Shown here in pieces: positions 1 through 8,591 of a stretch of 64,000 nt of DNA. Location of the stretch: the NCBI GenBank assembly GCA_000411415.1, contig KE150452.1:158623-222622 (forward strand), read 5' to 3'. The notes under the pieces are model-generated. The model worked only from the letters and a program-made list of their open reading frames with translations, ran no database searches and was not told where the DNA came from. Position numbers and translations under genes: made by a program. Position 1 is the first letter of the stretch, and each line of letters opens with the position of its first letter. The stretch is from Actinomyces sp. HPA0247. Lineage in GTDB: Bacteria; Actinomycetota; Actinomycetes; Actinomycetales; Actinomycetaceae.

Positions 1-34
1 CGCTCTAGCCACGACTGAGGGTCAAGAAACAGCA

Positions 35-60
35 ATGGGGAGGGTCATGACCCTCCCCAT
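35..60 (-). terminator. Rho-independent terminator of pdtaR
   Basis: A perfect inverted repeat (13 nt per arm, centre TCATGA) lies 15 nt beyond the pdtaR stop. On the minus strand it is followed by a moderately T-rich stretch (ATTGCTGTTTCTT). This fits an intrinsic terminator; the T-run is interrupted, so strength is uncertain. Confidence 0.7.
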
Positions 61-75
61 TCGCATGCGCGACTC

Positions 76-666
76 TCAGTCGTCAACCTGGTTGATGACC
101 GCGTCAGCGACCTCACGCATCGACAGACGACGATCCATCGACGTCTTCTGGATCCAGCGGAAGGCCTCAGGCTCGCTCATTCCCATGTTCTTCATCAGCA
201 GGCCCTTGGCGCGGTCAACGCGCTTACGAGTCTCGAAGCGATCAGACAGATCGGCGATTTGGTCCTCAAGCGACTCGATCTCAGCGTGACGCGACAGAGC
301 AATCTCAACGGCGGGAATCAGGTCGGCCGGGCTAAACGGCTTCACGACGTAAGCCATCGCACCGGCGTCACGCGCGCGCTCGACAAGCTCCGTCTGCGAG
401 AAGGCGGTGAGCATGACGACGGCGCACGACAGTTCCTGCAAGATCTTTTCCGCTGCTGTGATGCCATCCATCTTCGGCATCTTGACATCCATCACACACA
501 GATCGGGTTCGAGCTCGAGTGCCAGCTCGACAGCTTCCTCACCGTCGGCGGCCTCGCCGACGACCTCGAACCCCGCCTGGGTGAGCGTCTCAACAATATC
601 GAGACGAATCAACCCCTCGTCTTCTGCGACGAGGACGCGACGCGGTTCAGCCTGCTCTTCACTCAT
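76..666 (-). CDS. pdtaR: ANTAR-domain response regulator, PdtaR-like
   Basis: The 196-aa protein has an N-terminal receiver domain (acidic pair AEDE near residue 15, phospho-acceptor Asp in CVMDVKMPKMDG, conserved Lys in VVKPF). A C-terminal ANTAR RNA-binding domain follows (FETRKRVDRAKGLLMKNMGMSEPEAF..., about residues 135-190). ANTAR regulators bind paired hairpins in nascent RNA and prevent termination. In mycobacteria PdtaR is phosphorylated by the cytosolic kinase PdtaS, which is not in this window. I chose the ATG at 666 because GAGG sits 9 nt upstream; the ATG at 672 is too close to it and the longer in-frame extension has no support. It is monocistronic, divergent from the tRNA, and in the pyk neighbourhood as in other actinobacteria. 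Confidence 0.93.
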   Translation of the reverse strand: MSEEQAEPRRVLVAEDEGLIRLDIVETLTQAGFEVVGEAADGEEAVELALELEPDLCVMDVKMPKMDGITAAEKILQELSCAVVMLTAFSQTELVERARDAGAMAYVVKPFSPADLIPAVEIALSRHAEIESLEDQIADLSDRFETRKRVDRAKGLLMKNMGMSEPEAFRWIQKTSMDRRLSMREVADAVINQVDD

Positions 667-682
667 TGTCATATTCCTCAAT

Positions 683-711
683 TTGATCGGTTTGCTCAGC
701 TGCTCTATTGT
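683..711 (+). promoter_or_regulatory. Promoter of the tRNA gene
   Basis: TTGATC (683-688), a 17-nt spacer and TATTGT (706-711) form a good sigma-70-type promoter about 19 nt before the mature tRNA 5' end. It lies in the short divergent gap between pdtaR and the tRNA. Confidence 0.7.
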
Positions 712-729
712 GGGTCTCGCACACGCGAA

Positions 730-803
730 GCCCCGATAGCCCAACTGGCAGAGGCGGTCGGCTCAAACCCGGCTTGTTGTGGGTTCGAATCCCACTCGGG
801 GTA
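730..803 (+). tRNA. tRNA-Leu, anticodon CAA, with short variable loop
   Basis: A full cloverleaf can be drawn: acceptor GCCCCGA/TCGGGGT (first pair is G-U), D arm GCC/GGC, anticodon stem GTCGG/CCGGC with loop CTCAAAC, 5-nt variable loop TTGTT, T arm GTGGG-TTCGAAT-CCCAC, discriminator A803. The anticodon at 764-766 is CAA, which reads UUG (Leu). No 3' CCA is encoded (ACCG follows). The odd point is the variable loop: bacterial tRNA-Leu normally has a long variable arm, whereas this molecule has a 3-bp D stem typical of long-arm tRNAs but a short variable region. Identity as Leu rests on the anticodon only. Confidence 0.85.
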
Positions 804-894
804 CCGCCAGTGGAGTACGTGCTCCTAATGGTACCGGCATTTCAGCGCATATGCGACGTGCGCACCACAATTGATACATCAAAACCGCAGACGG

Positions 895-927
895 AAAAGG
901 GGCCGACAAGCAATGCTTGTCGGCCCC
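895..927 (-). terminator. Rho-independent terminator of the 71-aa gene
   Basis: A perfect 13-bp stem (GGGGCCGACAAGC and its complement) with loop AAT at 899-927 is followed on the minus strand by TTTT (898-895). It lies 7 nt past the stop codon of the small gene. Confidence 0.88.
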
Positions 928-934
928 TGTCGAC

Positions 935-1150
935 TCAGGCCACGACGCTCAGTTCGAGACCGAGGTATTCGGCAGCCGCGCCCCTGCGGGCCGGCTCGTC
1001 AAGATCGGCGATAGCCTGCTTGACCCTCGAATCGTGGAAGTCAGCAAACCAGGGCTCAACGGCGCGCGAGAGCTGGCCGACCTCCAGGTTGTTGGCCACA
1101 CGACCAAACAGAGTGTCGTGGACCGACACGGTCCGGATGTTCGTATTCAT
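935..1150 (-). CDS. Hypothetical 71-aa protein
   Basis: I do not recognise the family. The protein begins MNTNIRTVSVHDTLFG, is soluble (no membrane segment or signal peptide), slightly acidic, and helix-compatible (SRVKQAIADLDEPARRGAAAEYLG). It has no cysteines. The ATG at 1150 is preceded by GGAGG with 7-8 nt spacing, while the upstream in-frame ATG at 1213 has no ribosome binding site. Coding is supported by this strong Shine-Dalgarno, a dedicated promoter at 1298-1326 and a strong terminator right after the stop. The gene is monocistronic between pyk and the tRNA. It could be a lineage-specific regulator or stress protein; no function can be assigned. Confidence 0.72.
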   Translation of the reverse strand: MNTNIRTVSVHDTLFGRVANNLEVGQLSRAVEPWFADFHDSRVKQAIADLDEPARRGAAAEYLGLELSVVA

Positions 1151-1297
1151 TTTTCTTCCTCCATCTTCTTCTCTTCGGGCGCCCCAGAAAACATGCTTTG
1201 ATCGCACAGGCATTTCTGAGCACGCCGAGCAGCACTTTGCTGCGTGTGCCGCGCCGTCGTTGGTGCGGCGTCCACGTGTCTCAACGTGTATCCGTGT

Positions 1298-1326
1298 ACT
1301 TTATTCCACGAATCCCGTTTTGTCCA
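1298..1326 (-). promoter_or_regulatory. Promoter of the 71-aa gene
   Basis: On the minus strand, TGGACA (1326-1321), a 17-nt spacer and TAAAGT (1303-1298) match sigma-70 elements at 5/6 and 4/6. Predicted transcription starts near 1291, leaving a leader of about 140 nt before the ATG at 1150. Confidence 0.55.
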
Positions 1327-1333
1327 CGTGACG

Positions 1334-1378
1334 AAACAAAAACAGTGGGGGCCCTGGCTCATCGCCAGGGCCCCCACT
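1334..1378 (-). terminator. Rho-independent terminator of pyk
   Basis: A perfect 15-bp stem (arms 1344-1358 and 1364-1378, loop TCATC/GATGA) lies 11 nt past the pyk stop. On the minus strand it is followed by GTTTTTGTTT. Confidence 0.92.
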
Positions 1379-1389
1379 ACTCACGCATC

Positions 1390-2835
1390 TCACGCGTGGC
1401 GCAGACCGCCAATCGCATAGTCGGCTTCATCTCCGACTTCGTGGATACGCAGCATGTTCGAGGAGCCAGCGATGCCCGGCGGCATACCGGCAACGATCAC
1501 GAGCTGATCACCGATGTCCGCCAGGTGCGAGGACTGCACGACCTGATCGAGCTGCCACACCATGTCGTCCGTGTGTTGTACCTCGGGAACACGGTAGGTC
1601 TGAATACCCCAGGACAGCGCGAGGCGACGACGCGTCGACTCGAGCGGCGTGAACGCCAGCATCGGGATCGGACGGCGCATGCGTGAGAGCAGACGCGCCG
1701 ACGTGCCGGACTGGCTAAACGTCACCAGGTAACGGGCATCCAGGTGCTCGGCGATACGAGCGGCAGCTTCGCAGATAACACCCGCACGATCAGCGTAGAA
1801 ACCGGGGATCGAGGCGATGCGCTCACCACCGTTTTCTTCCGTCGACTCGATGATGGCGGCCATCGTACGGACGGTCTCAATCGGGAAAGCACCGACCGAC
1901 GTCTCACCGGACAGCATGACCGCATCGGCGCCATCAAGGATGGCGTTCGCGCAGTCGGAGGCCTCGGCACGCGTGGGGCGCGGGTTCTTGATCATCGAGT
2001 CCATAACCTGCGTCGCGACGATGACCGGCTTGGCGGCGATACGAGCAAGCTCAATCGCGCGCTTCTGAACCAGCGGCACGGCTTCCAGGGGCATCTCAAC
2101 ACCGAGGTCACCGCGGGCGACCATGATGCCGTCAAATGCCTCGACGATCTCTTCCAGCGCCTCAACGGCCTGCGGCTTTTCGATCTTGGCGATGACCGGG
2201 ATGCGCTTGCCCATCTCGTCCATGATCTCGTGGACGTCTTTGATGTCCTGCGCGGAACGCACGAAGGACAGCGCGATGAAGTCGGCATCCTGCTCAATGC
2301 CCCAGCGCAGGTCTTCCTTATCCTTTTCAGACAGGGCGGGGACGGACACGGCAACGCCGGGAAGGTTGAGGCCCTTGTGGTCCGAGACCATGCCGGGAAC
2401 CTCGACGCGGGTCACGACGTCAGTATCCGTCACCTCGACGACGCGGACCGCGACGTTGCCGTCGTCGATCAGCAAGCGGTCACCGGGAGCGCAGTCGCCG
2501 GGAAGCCCCTTGAAGGTCGTCCCGACCAGTTCCTTCGTGCCGGGAACATCACGGGTGGTGATGGTGAACGTGTCACCGATCTTGAGCTCCTGGGGGCCAT
2601 CCTGGAAGGTTTCCAGGCGGATCTTGGGGCCCTGGAGGTCAACCAGGACAGCGACCGCGCGACCGGACGTCGCAGACGCCTTCCTCACGCGCTCAATAAC
2701 GGCCTCGTGTTCCTCAGCCTTTCCATGCGACCGGTTAATACGCGCGACATCCATGCCGGCGTCCACCAGTGCCTGGAGCTGCTCAGGAGAATCAGTAGCA
2801 GGTCCAATAGTGCAGACAATCTTAGCTCGACGCAT
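1390..2835 (-). CDS. pyk: Pyruvate kinase
   Basis: This 481-aa enzyme converts phosphoenolpyruvate and ADP to pyruvate and ATP in glycolysis. It begins MRRAKIVCTIGPAT, the usual pyruvate kinase N-terminus. The barrel motifs include RINRSHG near residue 35, the active-site segment IAKIEKPQAVE, the metal-binding VARGDLGVE, and VMLSGETSVGAFP. The allosteric C-terminal domain is complete. The ATG at 2835 matches family starts; in-frame codons further upstream would add an unconserved extension. There is no Shine-Dalgarno, but a TAAACT hexamer lies 7 nt in front, suggesting a leaderless transcript. It follows lgt as in other actinobacteria but has its own promoter and terminator. Confidence 0.97.
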   Translation of the reverse strand: MRRAKIVCTIGPATDSPEQLQALVDAGMDVARINRSHGKAEEHEAVIERVRKASATSGRAVAVLVDLQGPKIRLETFQDGPQELKIGDTFTITTRDVPGTKELVGTTFKGLPGDCAPGDRLLIDDGNVAVRVVEVTDTDVVTRVEVPGMVSDHKGLNLPGVAVSVPALSEKDKEDLRWGIEQDADFIALSFVRSAQDIKDVHEIMDEMGKRIPVIAKIEKPQAVEALEEIVEAFDGIMVARGDLGVEMPLEAVPLVQKRAIELARIAAKPVIVATQVMDSMIKNPRPTRAEASDCANAILDGADAVMLSGETSVGAFPIETVRTMAAIIESTEENGGERIASIPGFYADRAGVICEAAARIAEHLDARYLVTFSQSGTSARLLSRMRRPIPMLAFTPLESTRRRLALSWGIQTYRVPEVQHTDDMVWQLDQVVQSSHLADIGDQLVIVAGMPPGIAGSSNMLRIHEVGDEADYAIGGLRHA

Positions 2836-2842
2836 AGATAAG

Positions 2843-2848
2843 AGTTTA
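2843..2848 (-). promoter_or_regulatory. -10 element of pyk, leaderless start likely
   Basis: TAAACT on the minus strand is separated by 7 nt (CTTATCT) from the pyk ATG. No Shine-Dalgarno lies between them, so transcription probably begins at the start codon. Confidence 0.5.
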
Positions 2849-2959
2849 CCGCCCAATCACAGTTGAAACGAGGAGGATCCGCTCCGGGTCGACGTGATCA
2901 TTCCCATGAATCCGCCTGTGGTAGGACCTCCGCGCGGAGAAAAACGACGAAGCTCGGGA

Positions 2960-3919
2960 TCAGAACGACTCGAGAGTGCTCTCGTTAGCGGACTTTTCTT
3001 CACTCACCCCAGCACCGACGATATCGTCAGCGTCACTGTCTTCGGGGGCAGCCTGGTCCTCCGCTTGCTCGTCATCCGCCGCGGATTCGGCGTCGTGTGC
3101 ATCGACGGTCGTCGGGCGTCCCAGCCGACCAGCGACGACGAACACAAGCACACCGAGCACGAACACGAGCAGGGACGTCCACACGTTGAGGCGCAGACCG
3201 AGAACTCGGTGCGCATCATCGATGCGCAGCATTTCGATCCAGCTGCGTCCCGCTGTGTACGCCATCAGGTACAGACCGAACACCTGGCCACCGGCGAAGC
3301 GGTGACGACGATCGAGCCACACGATAATGGCGGCTGCGGCAAGGTTCCACAGGCACTCGTAGAGGAACGTCGGGTGGAATAAGGTTCCCGCCGGATACCC
3401 GGCGGGCATGTGGGCTACGTCGATCTGAAGTCCCCACGGCATTGTTGTCGGAGCGCCGAAGAGCTCTTGGTTAAACCAGTTTCCCCACCGCCCGATGGCC
3501 TGCGCAACGAGCAGCGCCGGGGCCAAAGAATCAGCAATCGGGCCGAAGCGCACTCCTGCACGCTTGACGGCAATAAATGCACCCAGCGCACCGAAGGCGA
3601 CGCCACCCCAAATTCCGAGGCCACCGCGCCAAATCTGGAAGGCGAGCATCGGATCACCACCCGGGCCAAAGTAGGCATCCGGGGACGTGACGACGTGATA
3701 AATCCGCGCACCCACAACTCCGAGCGGAATCGCCCAGAGGGCCACGTCGTAGAGCGTGTCAGGATTTCCTCCGCGAGCACGGTAACGGCGAGCGGTCCAC
3801 CAGACGCCGATGATCATGCCGACGGCAATAATGATGCCGTAGGCGCGCAGCGGGATCGGGCCGAGGTGCCAGACGCCCTGCGAAGGCGATGGGATGCCGA
3901 CAGCGACGAGGGTGTTCAC
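2960..3919 (-). CDS. lgt: Prolipoprotein diacylglyceryl transferase
   Basis: Lgt transfers diacylglycerol from phosphatidylglycerol to the lipobox cysteine of prolipoproteins in the cytoplasmic membrane. The 319-aa protein is strongly hydrophobic with about seven membrane segments. It carries the Lgt signatures YGIIIAVGMIIG, GARIYHV and GRWGNWFNQELFG. An acidic hydrophilic tail after about residue 275 (AHDAESAADDEQAEDQ...) is longer than in model Lgt enzymes; such tails are common in actinobacteria. Its ATG overlaps the trpA stop by 4 nt (ATGA), implying translational coupling. The siderophore-binding lipoprotein at 22681-23718 is a plausible substrate. Confidence 0.96.
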   Translation of the reverse strand: MNTLVAVGIPSPSQGVWHLGPIPLRAYGIIIAVGMIIGVWWTARRYRARGGNPDTLYDVALWAIPLGVVGARIYHVVTSPDAYFGPGGDPMLAFQIWRGGLGIWGGVAFGALGAFIAVKRAGVRFGPIADSLAPALLVAQAIGRWGNWFNQELFGAPTTMPWGLQIDVAHMPAGYPAGTLFHPTFLYECLWNLAAAAIIVWLDRRHRFAGGQVFGLYLMAYTAGRSWIEMLRIDDAHRVLGLRLNVWTSLLVFVLGVLVFVVAGRLGRPTTVDAHDAESAADDEQAEDQAAPEDSDADDIVGAGVSEEKSANESTLESF

Positions 3920-4725
3920 GCGCGGGCCCCGCTAACGCCGGCCTTCAGTTCGGTGGCAAGCTCACCGAGAGCCTTCAGACCACGGTCGATCGAGTCGTCG
4001 AAGAGCGTCTTCACCAGCGCGGAACCGACGATGACTCCGTCCGCATATGCGCCGATCTCACGGGCCTGCGCGCCATTGGAGACGCCCAGGCCCACACACA
4101 CGCGCTCGGCGCCAGCGGCGCGAGTACGCGCGACAACGTCAGCGACATGCGCGCCAACAGCCGCACGCGCGCCCGTGACGCCCATCGACGAGGCTGCATA
4201 CACCCAGCCACGCGAATGCTCGGCGATCAGCTTGAGGCGGTGCTCGGGAGAGGAGGGGGCGCTCAGGTAGATGCGTTCCAGGTCATACTTATCCGACGCG
4301 GCCTCCCACTGTGCGCCCTCTTCGGGCGGCAGGTCGGGGGTAATGAGGCCGGAACCGCCCACGGCAGCAAAATCCTTCGCGAAACGCTCAACGCCCCACC
4401 ACTCAACCGGATTCCAGTAGGTCATCGAGCAGGTCGAAATTCCGTACGAGGTCAGCTCGTCCACCGCGTGGAAGAGGTCCTCGAGGTGGGTACCACGCTC
4501 GAGAGCAGCAACGGTCGCTCGCTGGATCGTCGGGCCATCCATTCCGGGATCCGAGTAGGGGAAGCCGAGTTCGATGACGTCAACGCCGCAATCCGCCAGA
4601 ACTTTGCCCGCGCGAATCGAATCCTCAACAGACGGGAAGCCGACGGGAAGGTAGCCGATGAGAGCCGCGTCGCCACGCTGACGGGCAGCATCAATGGCAA
4701 CGGCTGAATGGGGTGCACGCGTCAT
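3916..4725 (-). CDS. trpA: Tryptophan synthase alpha chain
   Basis: TrpA cleaves indole-3-glycerol phosphate to indole and glyceraldehyde-3-phosphate and passes indole to TrpB. The 269-aa TIM barrel shows the catalytic Glu in VIELGFPYSDPG and the catalytic Asp in the same segment (YSDPGMDGP). The phosphate-binding region GLGVSNGAQ and GVIVGSA is near the C-terminus. I chose the ATG at 4725, which follows the trpB stop by 1 nt (TGA-C-ATG). The longer in-frame extension would overlap trpB. It is followed by lgt with a 4-nt overlap. Confidence 0.97.
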   Translation of the reverse strand: MTRAPHSAVAIDAARQRGDAALIGYLPVGFPSVEDSIRAGKVLADCGVDVIELGFPYSDPGMDGPTIQRATVAALERGTHLEDLFHAVDELTSYGISTCSMTYWNPVEWWGVERFAKDFAAVGGSGLITPDLPPEEGAQWEAASDKYDLERIYLSAPSSPEHRLKLIAEHSRGWVYAASSMGVTGARAAVGAHVADVVARTRAAGAERVCVGLGVSNGAQAREIGAYADGVIVGSALVKTLFDDSIDRGLKALGELATELKAGVSGARA

Positions 4726-4726
4726 G

Positions 4727-6022
4727 TCACTTCTCCTCGTTTTGATCCAGGACGGCGACGCCCGACGGCCCGGCACTGGGGTCGATGACCTGCAGCTTCG
4801 CTTGTCCGTAGCCGAACCACCGCGATGCGGTATCCACGTCCTTGTCGCCGCGCCCAGACACGGTCACGATGACGATTGGCTCCTCCCCCGGTTCAAAGGG
4901 TCCTTCCGCTTCGACCTTGGCCAACGCCCACTTGCGGACACCAGCAAGGGCATGGGAGGACTCGATGGCGGGAATGATGCCCTCGGTGCGGGACAGATGC
5001 AGGAACGCCTCCATCGCCTCGGCGTCAGAAATCGGCATGTACGAGGCGCGCCCCGTCCGCGCCAACCAGGCGTGCTCCGGGCCGACACCCGGGTAGTCGA
5101 GGCCGGCGGAAATCGAGTGCGAGGCCTTCGTCTGGCCGTCGCGCTCCTGGAGGACGAACGTACGCGCGCCGTGAAGCACGCCCACCTCGTCGGCCGTGAT
5201 AGAAGCGGCATGACGCCCCGTTTCAAAACCATCGCCCGCAGCCTCGCAGCCAAGGAGCTCGACACTCGGATCATCGATGAACGCGGTGAACGAGCCAATG
5301 GCGTTGGAGCCACCACCCACGCAAGCGACCACCACGTCGGGCAGGCGTCCCTCAGCGGCGAGCAGCTGAGCACGCGCCTCATCGCCAATAACACGCTGGA
5401 GGTCACGCACGAGTTCAGGGAACGGGTGCGGACCCGCGGCGGTACCGAAGATGTAGTTGGTCGTCTCGACGTTCGTCACCCAGTCACGGAAAGCCTCGTT
5501 GATCGCATCCTTGAGGGTCGCGGAACCCGCAGTGACAGCGATGACCTCGGCGCCAAGCATCTGCATGCGTGCGACGTTCAGGGCCTGGCGCTCCGTGTCC
5601 TCGCGGCCCATGTAGATCGTGCAATCCAGGCCAAGAAGCGCCGCGGCCGTCGCCGTGGCCACGCCGTGCTGTCCCGCGCCGGTCTCCGCAATGACACGAG
5701 TCTTTCCCAGCTCCTTGGTGAGCAACGCCTGCCCAAGCACGTTGTTAATCTTGTGCGAGCCCGTATGGTTCAGGTCCTCGCGCTTGAGGAAGACACGCAC
5801 GCCACCCAAGTCGGCAGCAAAACGGGGAGCCTCCGTCAACAAGGAGGGACGTCCCGCGTAGTTCAGGAACAGATCGCGCAGGCGGCGCTGGAACGACCGG
5901 TCACGCCACAGGCGCTTCCACGCTGCCTCAACCTCCTCGAGGGGACCCATGAGGGACTCGGCAACGAAGCGGCCGCCAAAATCACCGAAGTACGGTCCCT
6001 CCACAAAGTTATCGGATGCCAT
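4727..6022 (-). CDS. trpB: Tryptophan synthase beta chain
   Basis: TrpB condenses indole with serine using PLP. The 431-aa protein contains the PLP lysine in HTGSHKINN, the phosphate-binding loop GGGSNAIG and the substrate loop ETGAGQHG. It begins [20 protein letters not shown], a normal TrpB start. The ATG at 6022 shares one base with the trpC stop (TGATG) and has GGAAGGA upstream. A GTG one codon earlier (6025) is possible but less likely. It is a canonical TrpB1, co-encoded with TrpA. Confidence 0.97.
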   Translation of the reverse strand: MASDNFVEGPYFGDFGGRFVAESLMGPLEEVEAAWKRLWRDRSFQRRLRDLFLNYAGRPSLLTEAPRFAADLGGVRVFLKREDLNHTGSHKINNVLGQALLTKELGKTRVIAETGAGQHGVATATAAALLGLDCTIYMGREDTERQALNVARMQMLGAEVIAVTAGSATLKDAINEAFRDWVTNVETTNYIFGTAAGPHPFPELVRDLQRVIGDEARAQLLAAEGRLPDVVVACVGGGSNAIGSFTAFIDDPSVELLGCEAAGDGFETGRHAASITADEVGVLHGARTFVLQERDGQTKASHSISAGLDYPGVGPEHAWLARTGRASYMPISDAEAMEAFLHLSRTEGIIPAIESSHALAGVRKWALAKVEAEGPFEPGEEPIVIVTVSGRGDKDVDTASRWFGYGQAKLQVIDPSAGPSGVAVLDQNEEK

Positions 6023-6870
6023 CACTGTCCTTCCTGACGCGCCGCAGCGACGCGAGCCTTACGATCCGTCCGCAGAGCGGGATGCTGTCCGGCACTCACC
6101 ATGTCCTGAATGCTCGCCATGGGATCGCCCGAGGTCACGAGGGCCTCGCCAACGAGCACCGCATCCGCACCCCACTTGGCGTATTCAAAGACGTCGTGGG
6201 CGCTGGCGACGCCAGACTCGGCGACAGCGACAACATCCTGGGGAATCACGTCGATGACCTGCTCAACGGTCGAGCGGTCAACTTCCAGCGTCTTCAGATT
6301 GCGCGCGTTCACACCGATAATCGAGGCACCTGCCTCCATCGCACGGAGGGCTTCAAGGCGCGAGTGCGTCTCCACCAGGGCTTCCATACCCAGCGAGCGG
6401 GTACGCTCCAGCAGGGACACGAGCACGTTCTGTTCAAGCGCCGCAACGATCAGGAGCACGAGATCAGCGCCGTGAGCACGCGCCTCGTGAATCTGATAGG
6501 GCGTCACGATGAAGTCCTTGCGAAGGATCGGAATGTCAACGGCTGCGCGTACCGCATCAAGATCGGCGAGCGAACCGTGAAAGCGACGCTGCTCAGTGAG
6601 CACCGAAATGACCGAGGCTCCCCCGGCCTCGTACGTTGAGGCGAGCGCGGCCGGATCCGGGATCGCCGCCAGCGCGCCCTTCGACGGCGACGAGCGCTTC
6701 ACCTCGGAGATGATCTTGACGGCGCCGTCTCGGCCCCGCAGAGCACCAAGCGCATCCTTCGCCTCCGGAACCTGAGTCTCCATCTCCTTGATCCGAGCCA
6801 AAGGGACGCGGTCTTCACGCTCCTTCAGGTCCTGCCGGACCCCGGCGATAATGTCATTGAGAACGCTCAC
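6022..6870 (-). CDS. trpC: Indole-3-glycerol phosphate synthase
   Basis: TrpC closes carboxyphenylamino-deoxyribulose phosphate to indole-3-glycerol phosphate. The 282-aa barrel contains the catalytic [14 protein letters not shown] and AVAESG segments, and [12 protein letters not shown]. It starts with GTG at 6870, with GGGGAG 6 nt upstream. An 88-nt gap separates it from trpE, where many actinobacteria carry a small membrane protein that is absent here. trpD and trpG are not in the cluster and must lie elsewhere, as in mycobacteria. Confidence 0.97.
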   Translation of the reverse strand: MSVLNDIIAGVRQDLKEREDRVPLARIKEMETQVPEAKDALGALRGRDGAVKIISEVKRSSPSKGALAAIPDPAALASTYEAGGASVISVLTEQRRFHGSLADLDAVRAAVDIPILRKDFIVTPYQIHEARAHGADLVLLIVAALEQNVLVSLLERTRSLGMEALVETHSRLEALRAMEAGASIIGVNARNLKTLEVDRSTVEQVIDVIPQDVVAVAESGVASAHDVFEYAKWGADAVLVGEALVTSGDPMASIQDMVSAGQHPALRTDRKARVAAARQEGQ

Positions 6871-6958
6871 GACGCTCCCCTTTCAGGCAGAAACGATCAT
6901 TCCTCACCTAGGCTAGCGAAAAATGGCCGACGGCGGGTGAGGCATCCCGCAGGGCGGG

Positions 6959-8524
6959 TCAGGACAGGGGGACCAGGGTCGATGCCCGCACGACGGACTC
7001 GACTGCGGCAGCGGCCTTGTTACGGGACTCCTCGTACTCAAGCGCCGGGACCGAATCAGCAACGAGTCCCGCACCCGCCTGCACCGAGGCAACACCATCC
7101 TTCAGCGATGCCGTACGAATAGCGATCGCCAGATCAGCGTCACCGGACAGGTCGAAGTAGCCGACGACGCCACCGTACACGCCTCGCGCAGCGGGCTCGA
7201 AGTCATCGATCAGCTGGATGGCACGAGGCTTGGGCGCACCCGACAGGGTACCCGCGGGGAACGTCGCAACCAGGGCATCAAGAGCATCAGCATCCGGGCG
7301 CAGCACCCCCGTTACCGTGGACGAAATGTGCTGAATGTGCGAGAAACGCTTCAGCTCCATAAGAGTCGAAACCTCAACTGACGCGGGATCACACACCTTC
7401 GACAGATCGTTGCGTGCCAGGTCGACGAGCATCACGTGCTCCGACAGTTCCTTGGGGTCCTCGAGCAGCTCAGCCGCCAGTCGGTGATCCTCGGCAGAAT
7501 CCGCACCGCGGGGACGCGAGCCGGCGATCGGATACGTCCAGACGCGGCGTCGCTCACTCTTGACGAGGGTCTCCGGAGACGAACCGACAACCTCGAAATG
7601 GCCTCCCTTTTCATCGGGTAGGTCCAGGAAATACATGTAGGGCGACGGATTGACCGTACGCAAGACGCGGTAGACGTCGATACCACTGGCCGACGTCGAC
7701 ACGTCGAGGCGCTGCGACACCACGATCTGGAACGCATCACCGTCTTCAATGGCGCGTTTGGCTGCATGGACGGAAGACTCGAAATCAGCACGGGTCGTCC
7801 GTTGACGTACCTGAGGCGGCGTCGCGTCGCTGGTACCCAGGACCGCCGGCGCGATCGGGGTTGCGAGCTGTTGCGTCATCGCATCGAGACGCTCAATCGC
7901 ACGGTCGTACGCGCCGTCAACGCCGTCCGCCGAACCGTTGAGGTTCCAGGCGATCGCCATCAGGTACACCGAACCCGTCGCATGGTCGAGGGCAGCGACC
8001 TCTGTCGCCAACACGAGCGTCGCGTCCGGAATATCCGACTCCTTCGGGGCTGTCGCGGCGAGCGTCGGCTCCCACTCAGGAATGATGCCCCAACCGAGAG
8101 AACCAACGAGAGCGCCCGTCAGCGGAGGCAAGCCTTGAATCGGCGGCGCAGCCAGCTCCTCGAGAGCGGAGTGAACGACCTCCAGGAACGTTCCCTCCTC
8201 ACGAGCACCTTCCGGGTGGGAACCGATCCATCGTGCATGGCCGTCGCGTGCGACGATGGCACCGGCACTCGACGCTCCCACAAAAGACCAGCGCCCCCAC
8301 GAACCACCGTGCTCCGCAGACTCAAGAATGAAGCTGCCGTAGTTGCCATGGGCGAGCTGTCGGTAGACGCCCACCGCACTCAGCTCATCAGCGAGCACTC
8401 GCCGAACGACGGGGATCACGCGCCGTGAGGCTGCAAGATCGACAAAGACGTCGCGCGGGGGCCAGGTCTGGCCCCACTCGAGGCTCACAGGCTCACACTG
8501 ATACGAAGGCGTCGAAATAGTCAC
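6959..8524 (-). CDS. trpE: Anthranilate synthase component I
   Basis: TrpE makes anthranilate from chorismate with ammonia delivered by TrpG. The 521-aa protein has the chorismate-binding motifs GSSPETLVK, YPIAGSRPRG, DLARNDLSKVC, FPAGTLSGAPKPRA and RGVYGGVVGYF in family order. The GTG at 8524 (VTISTPSYQCEP) is the best start. A GACAAT hexamer lies 6 nt before it and there is no clear Shine-Dalgarno, so the mRNA may be leaderless. No Trp-rich leader peptide was seen in the 67 nt between it and the preceding gene, so attenuation of the enteric type is not apparent. No glutamine amidotransferase partner is nearby. Confidence 0.96.
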   Translation of the reverse strand: MTISTPSYQCEPVSLEWGQTWPPRDVFVDLAASRRVIPVVRRVLADELSAVGVYRQLAHGNYGSFILESAEHGGSWGRWSFVGASSAGAIVARDGHARWIGSHPEGAREEGTFLEVVHSALEELAAPPIQGLPPLTGALVGSLGWGIIPEWEPTLAATAPKESDIPDATLVLATEVAALDHATGSVYLMAIAWNLNGSADGVDGAYDRAIERLDAMTQQLATPIAPAVLGTSDATPPQVRQRTTRADFESSVHAAKRAIEDGDAFQIVVSQRLDVSTSASGIDVYRVLRTVNPSPYMYFLDLPDEKGGHFEVVGSSPETLVKSERRRVWTYPIAGSRPRGADSAEDHRLAAELLEDPKELSEHVMLVDLARNDLSKVCDPASVEVSTLMELKRFSHIQHISSTVTGVLRPDADALDALVATFPAGTLSGAPKPRAIQLIDDFEPAARGVYGGVVGYFDLSGDADLAIAIRTASLKDGVASVQAGAGLVADSVPALEYEESRNKAAAAVESVVRASTLVPLS

Positions 8525-8591
8525 CAGTCCATTGTCCCATCCGGAAGCGGACTCGTCCCAGTGGGGTCCACAATGAGACCGAACAATAGTG

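Noticed and set aside
2931..2942. CTCCGCGCGGAG palindrome next to a run of A on the plus strand
   Set aside because: The T-run on the minus strand precedes rather than follows the stem, so it cannot terminate lgt, and no plus-strand gene ends there.
6871..6958. Possible attenuator between trpE and trpC (GCGGG...CCCGC then TTTTT)
   Set aside because: The stem is only 5 bp and 8 nt away from the T-run, and no leader peptide is present; not supported enough to annotate.
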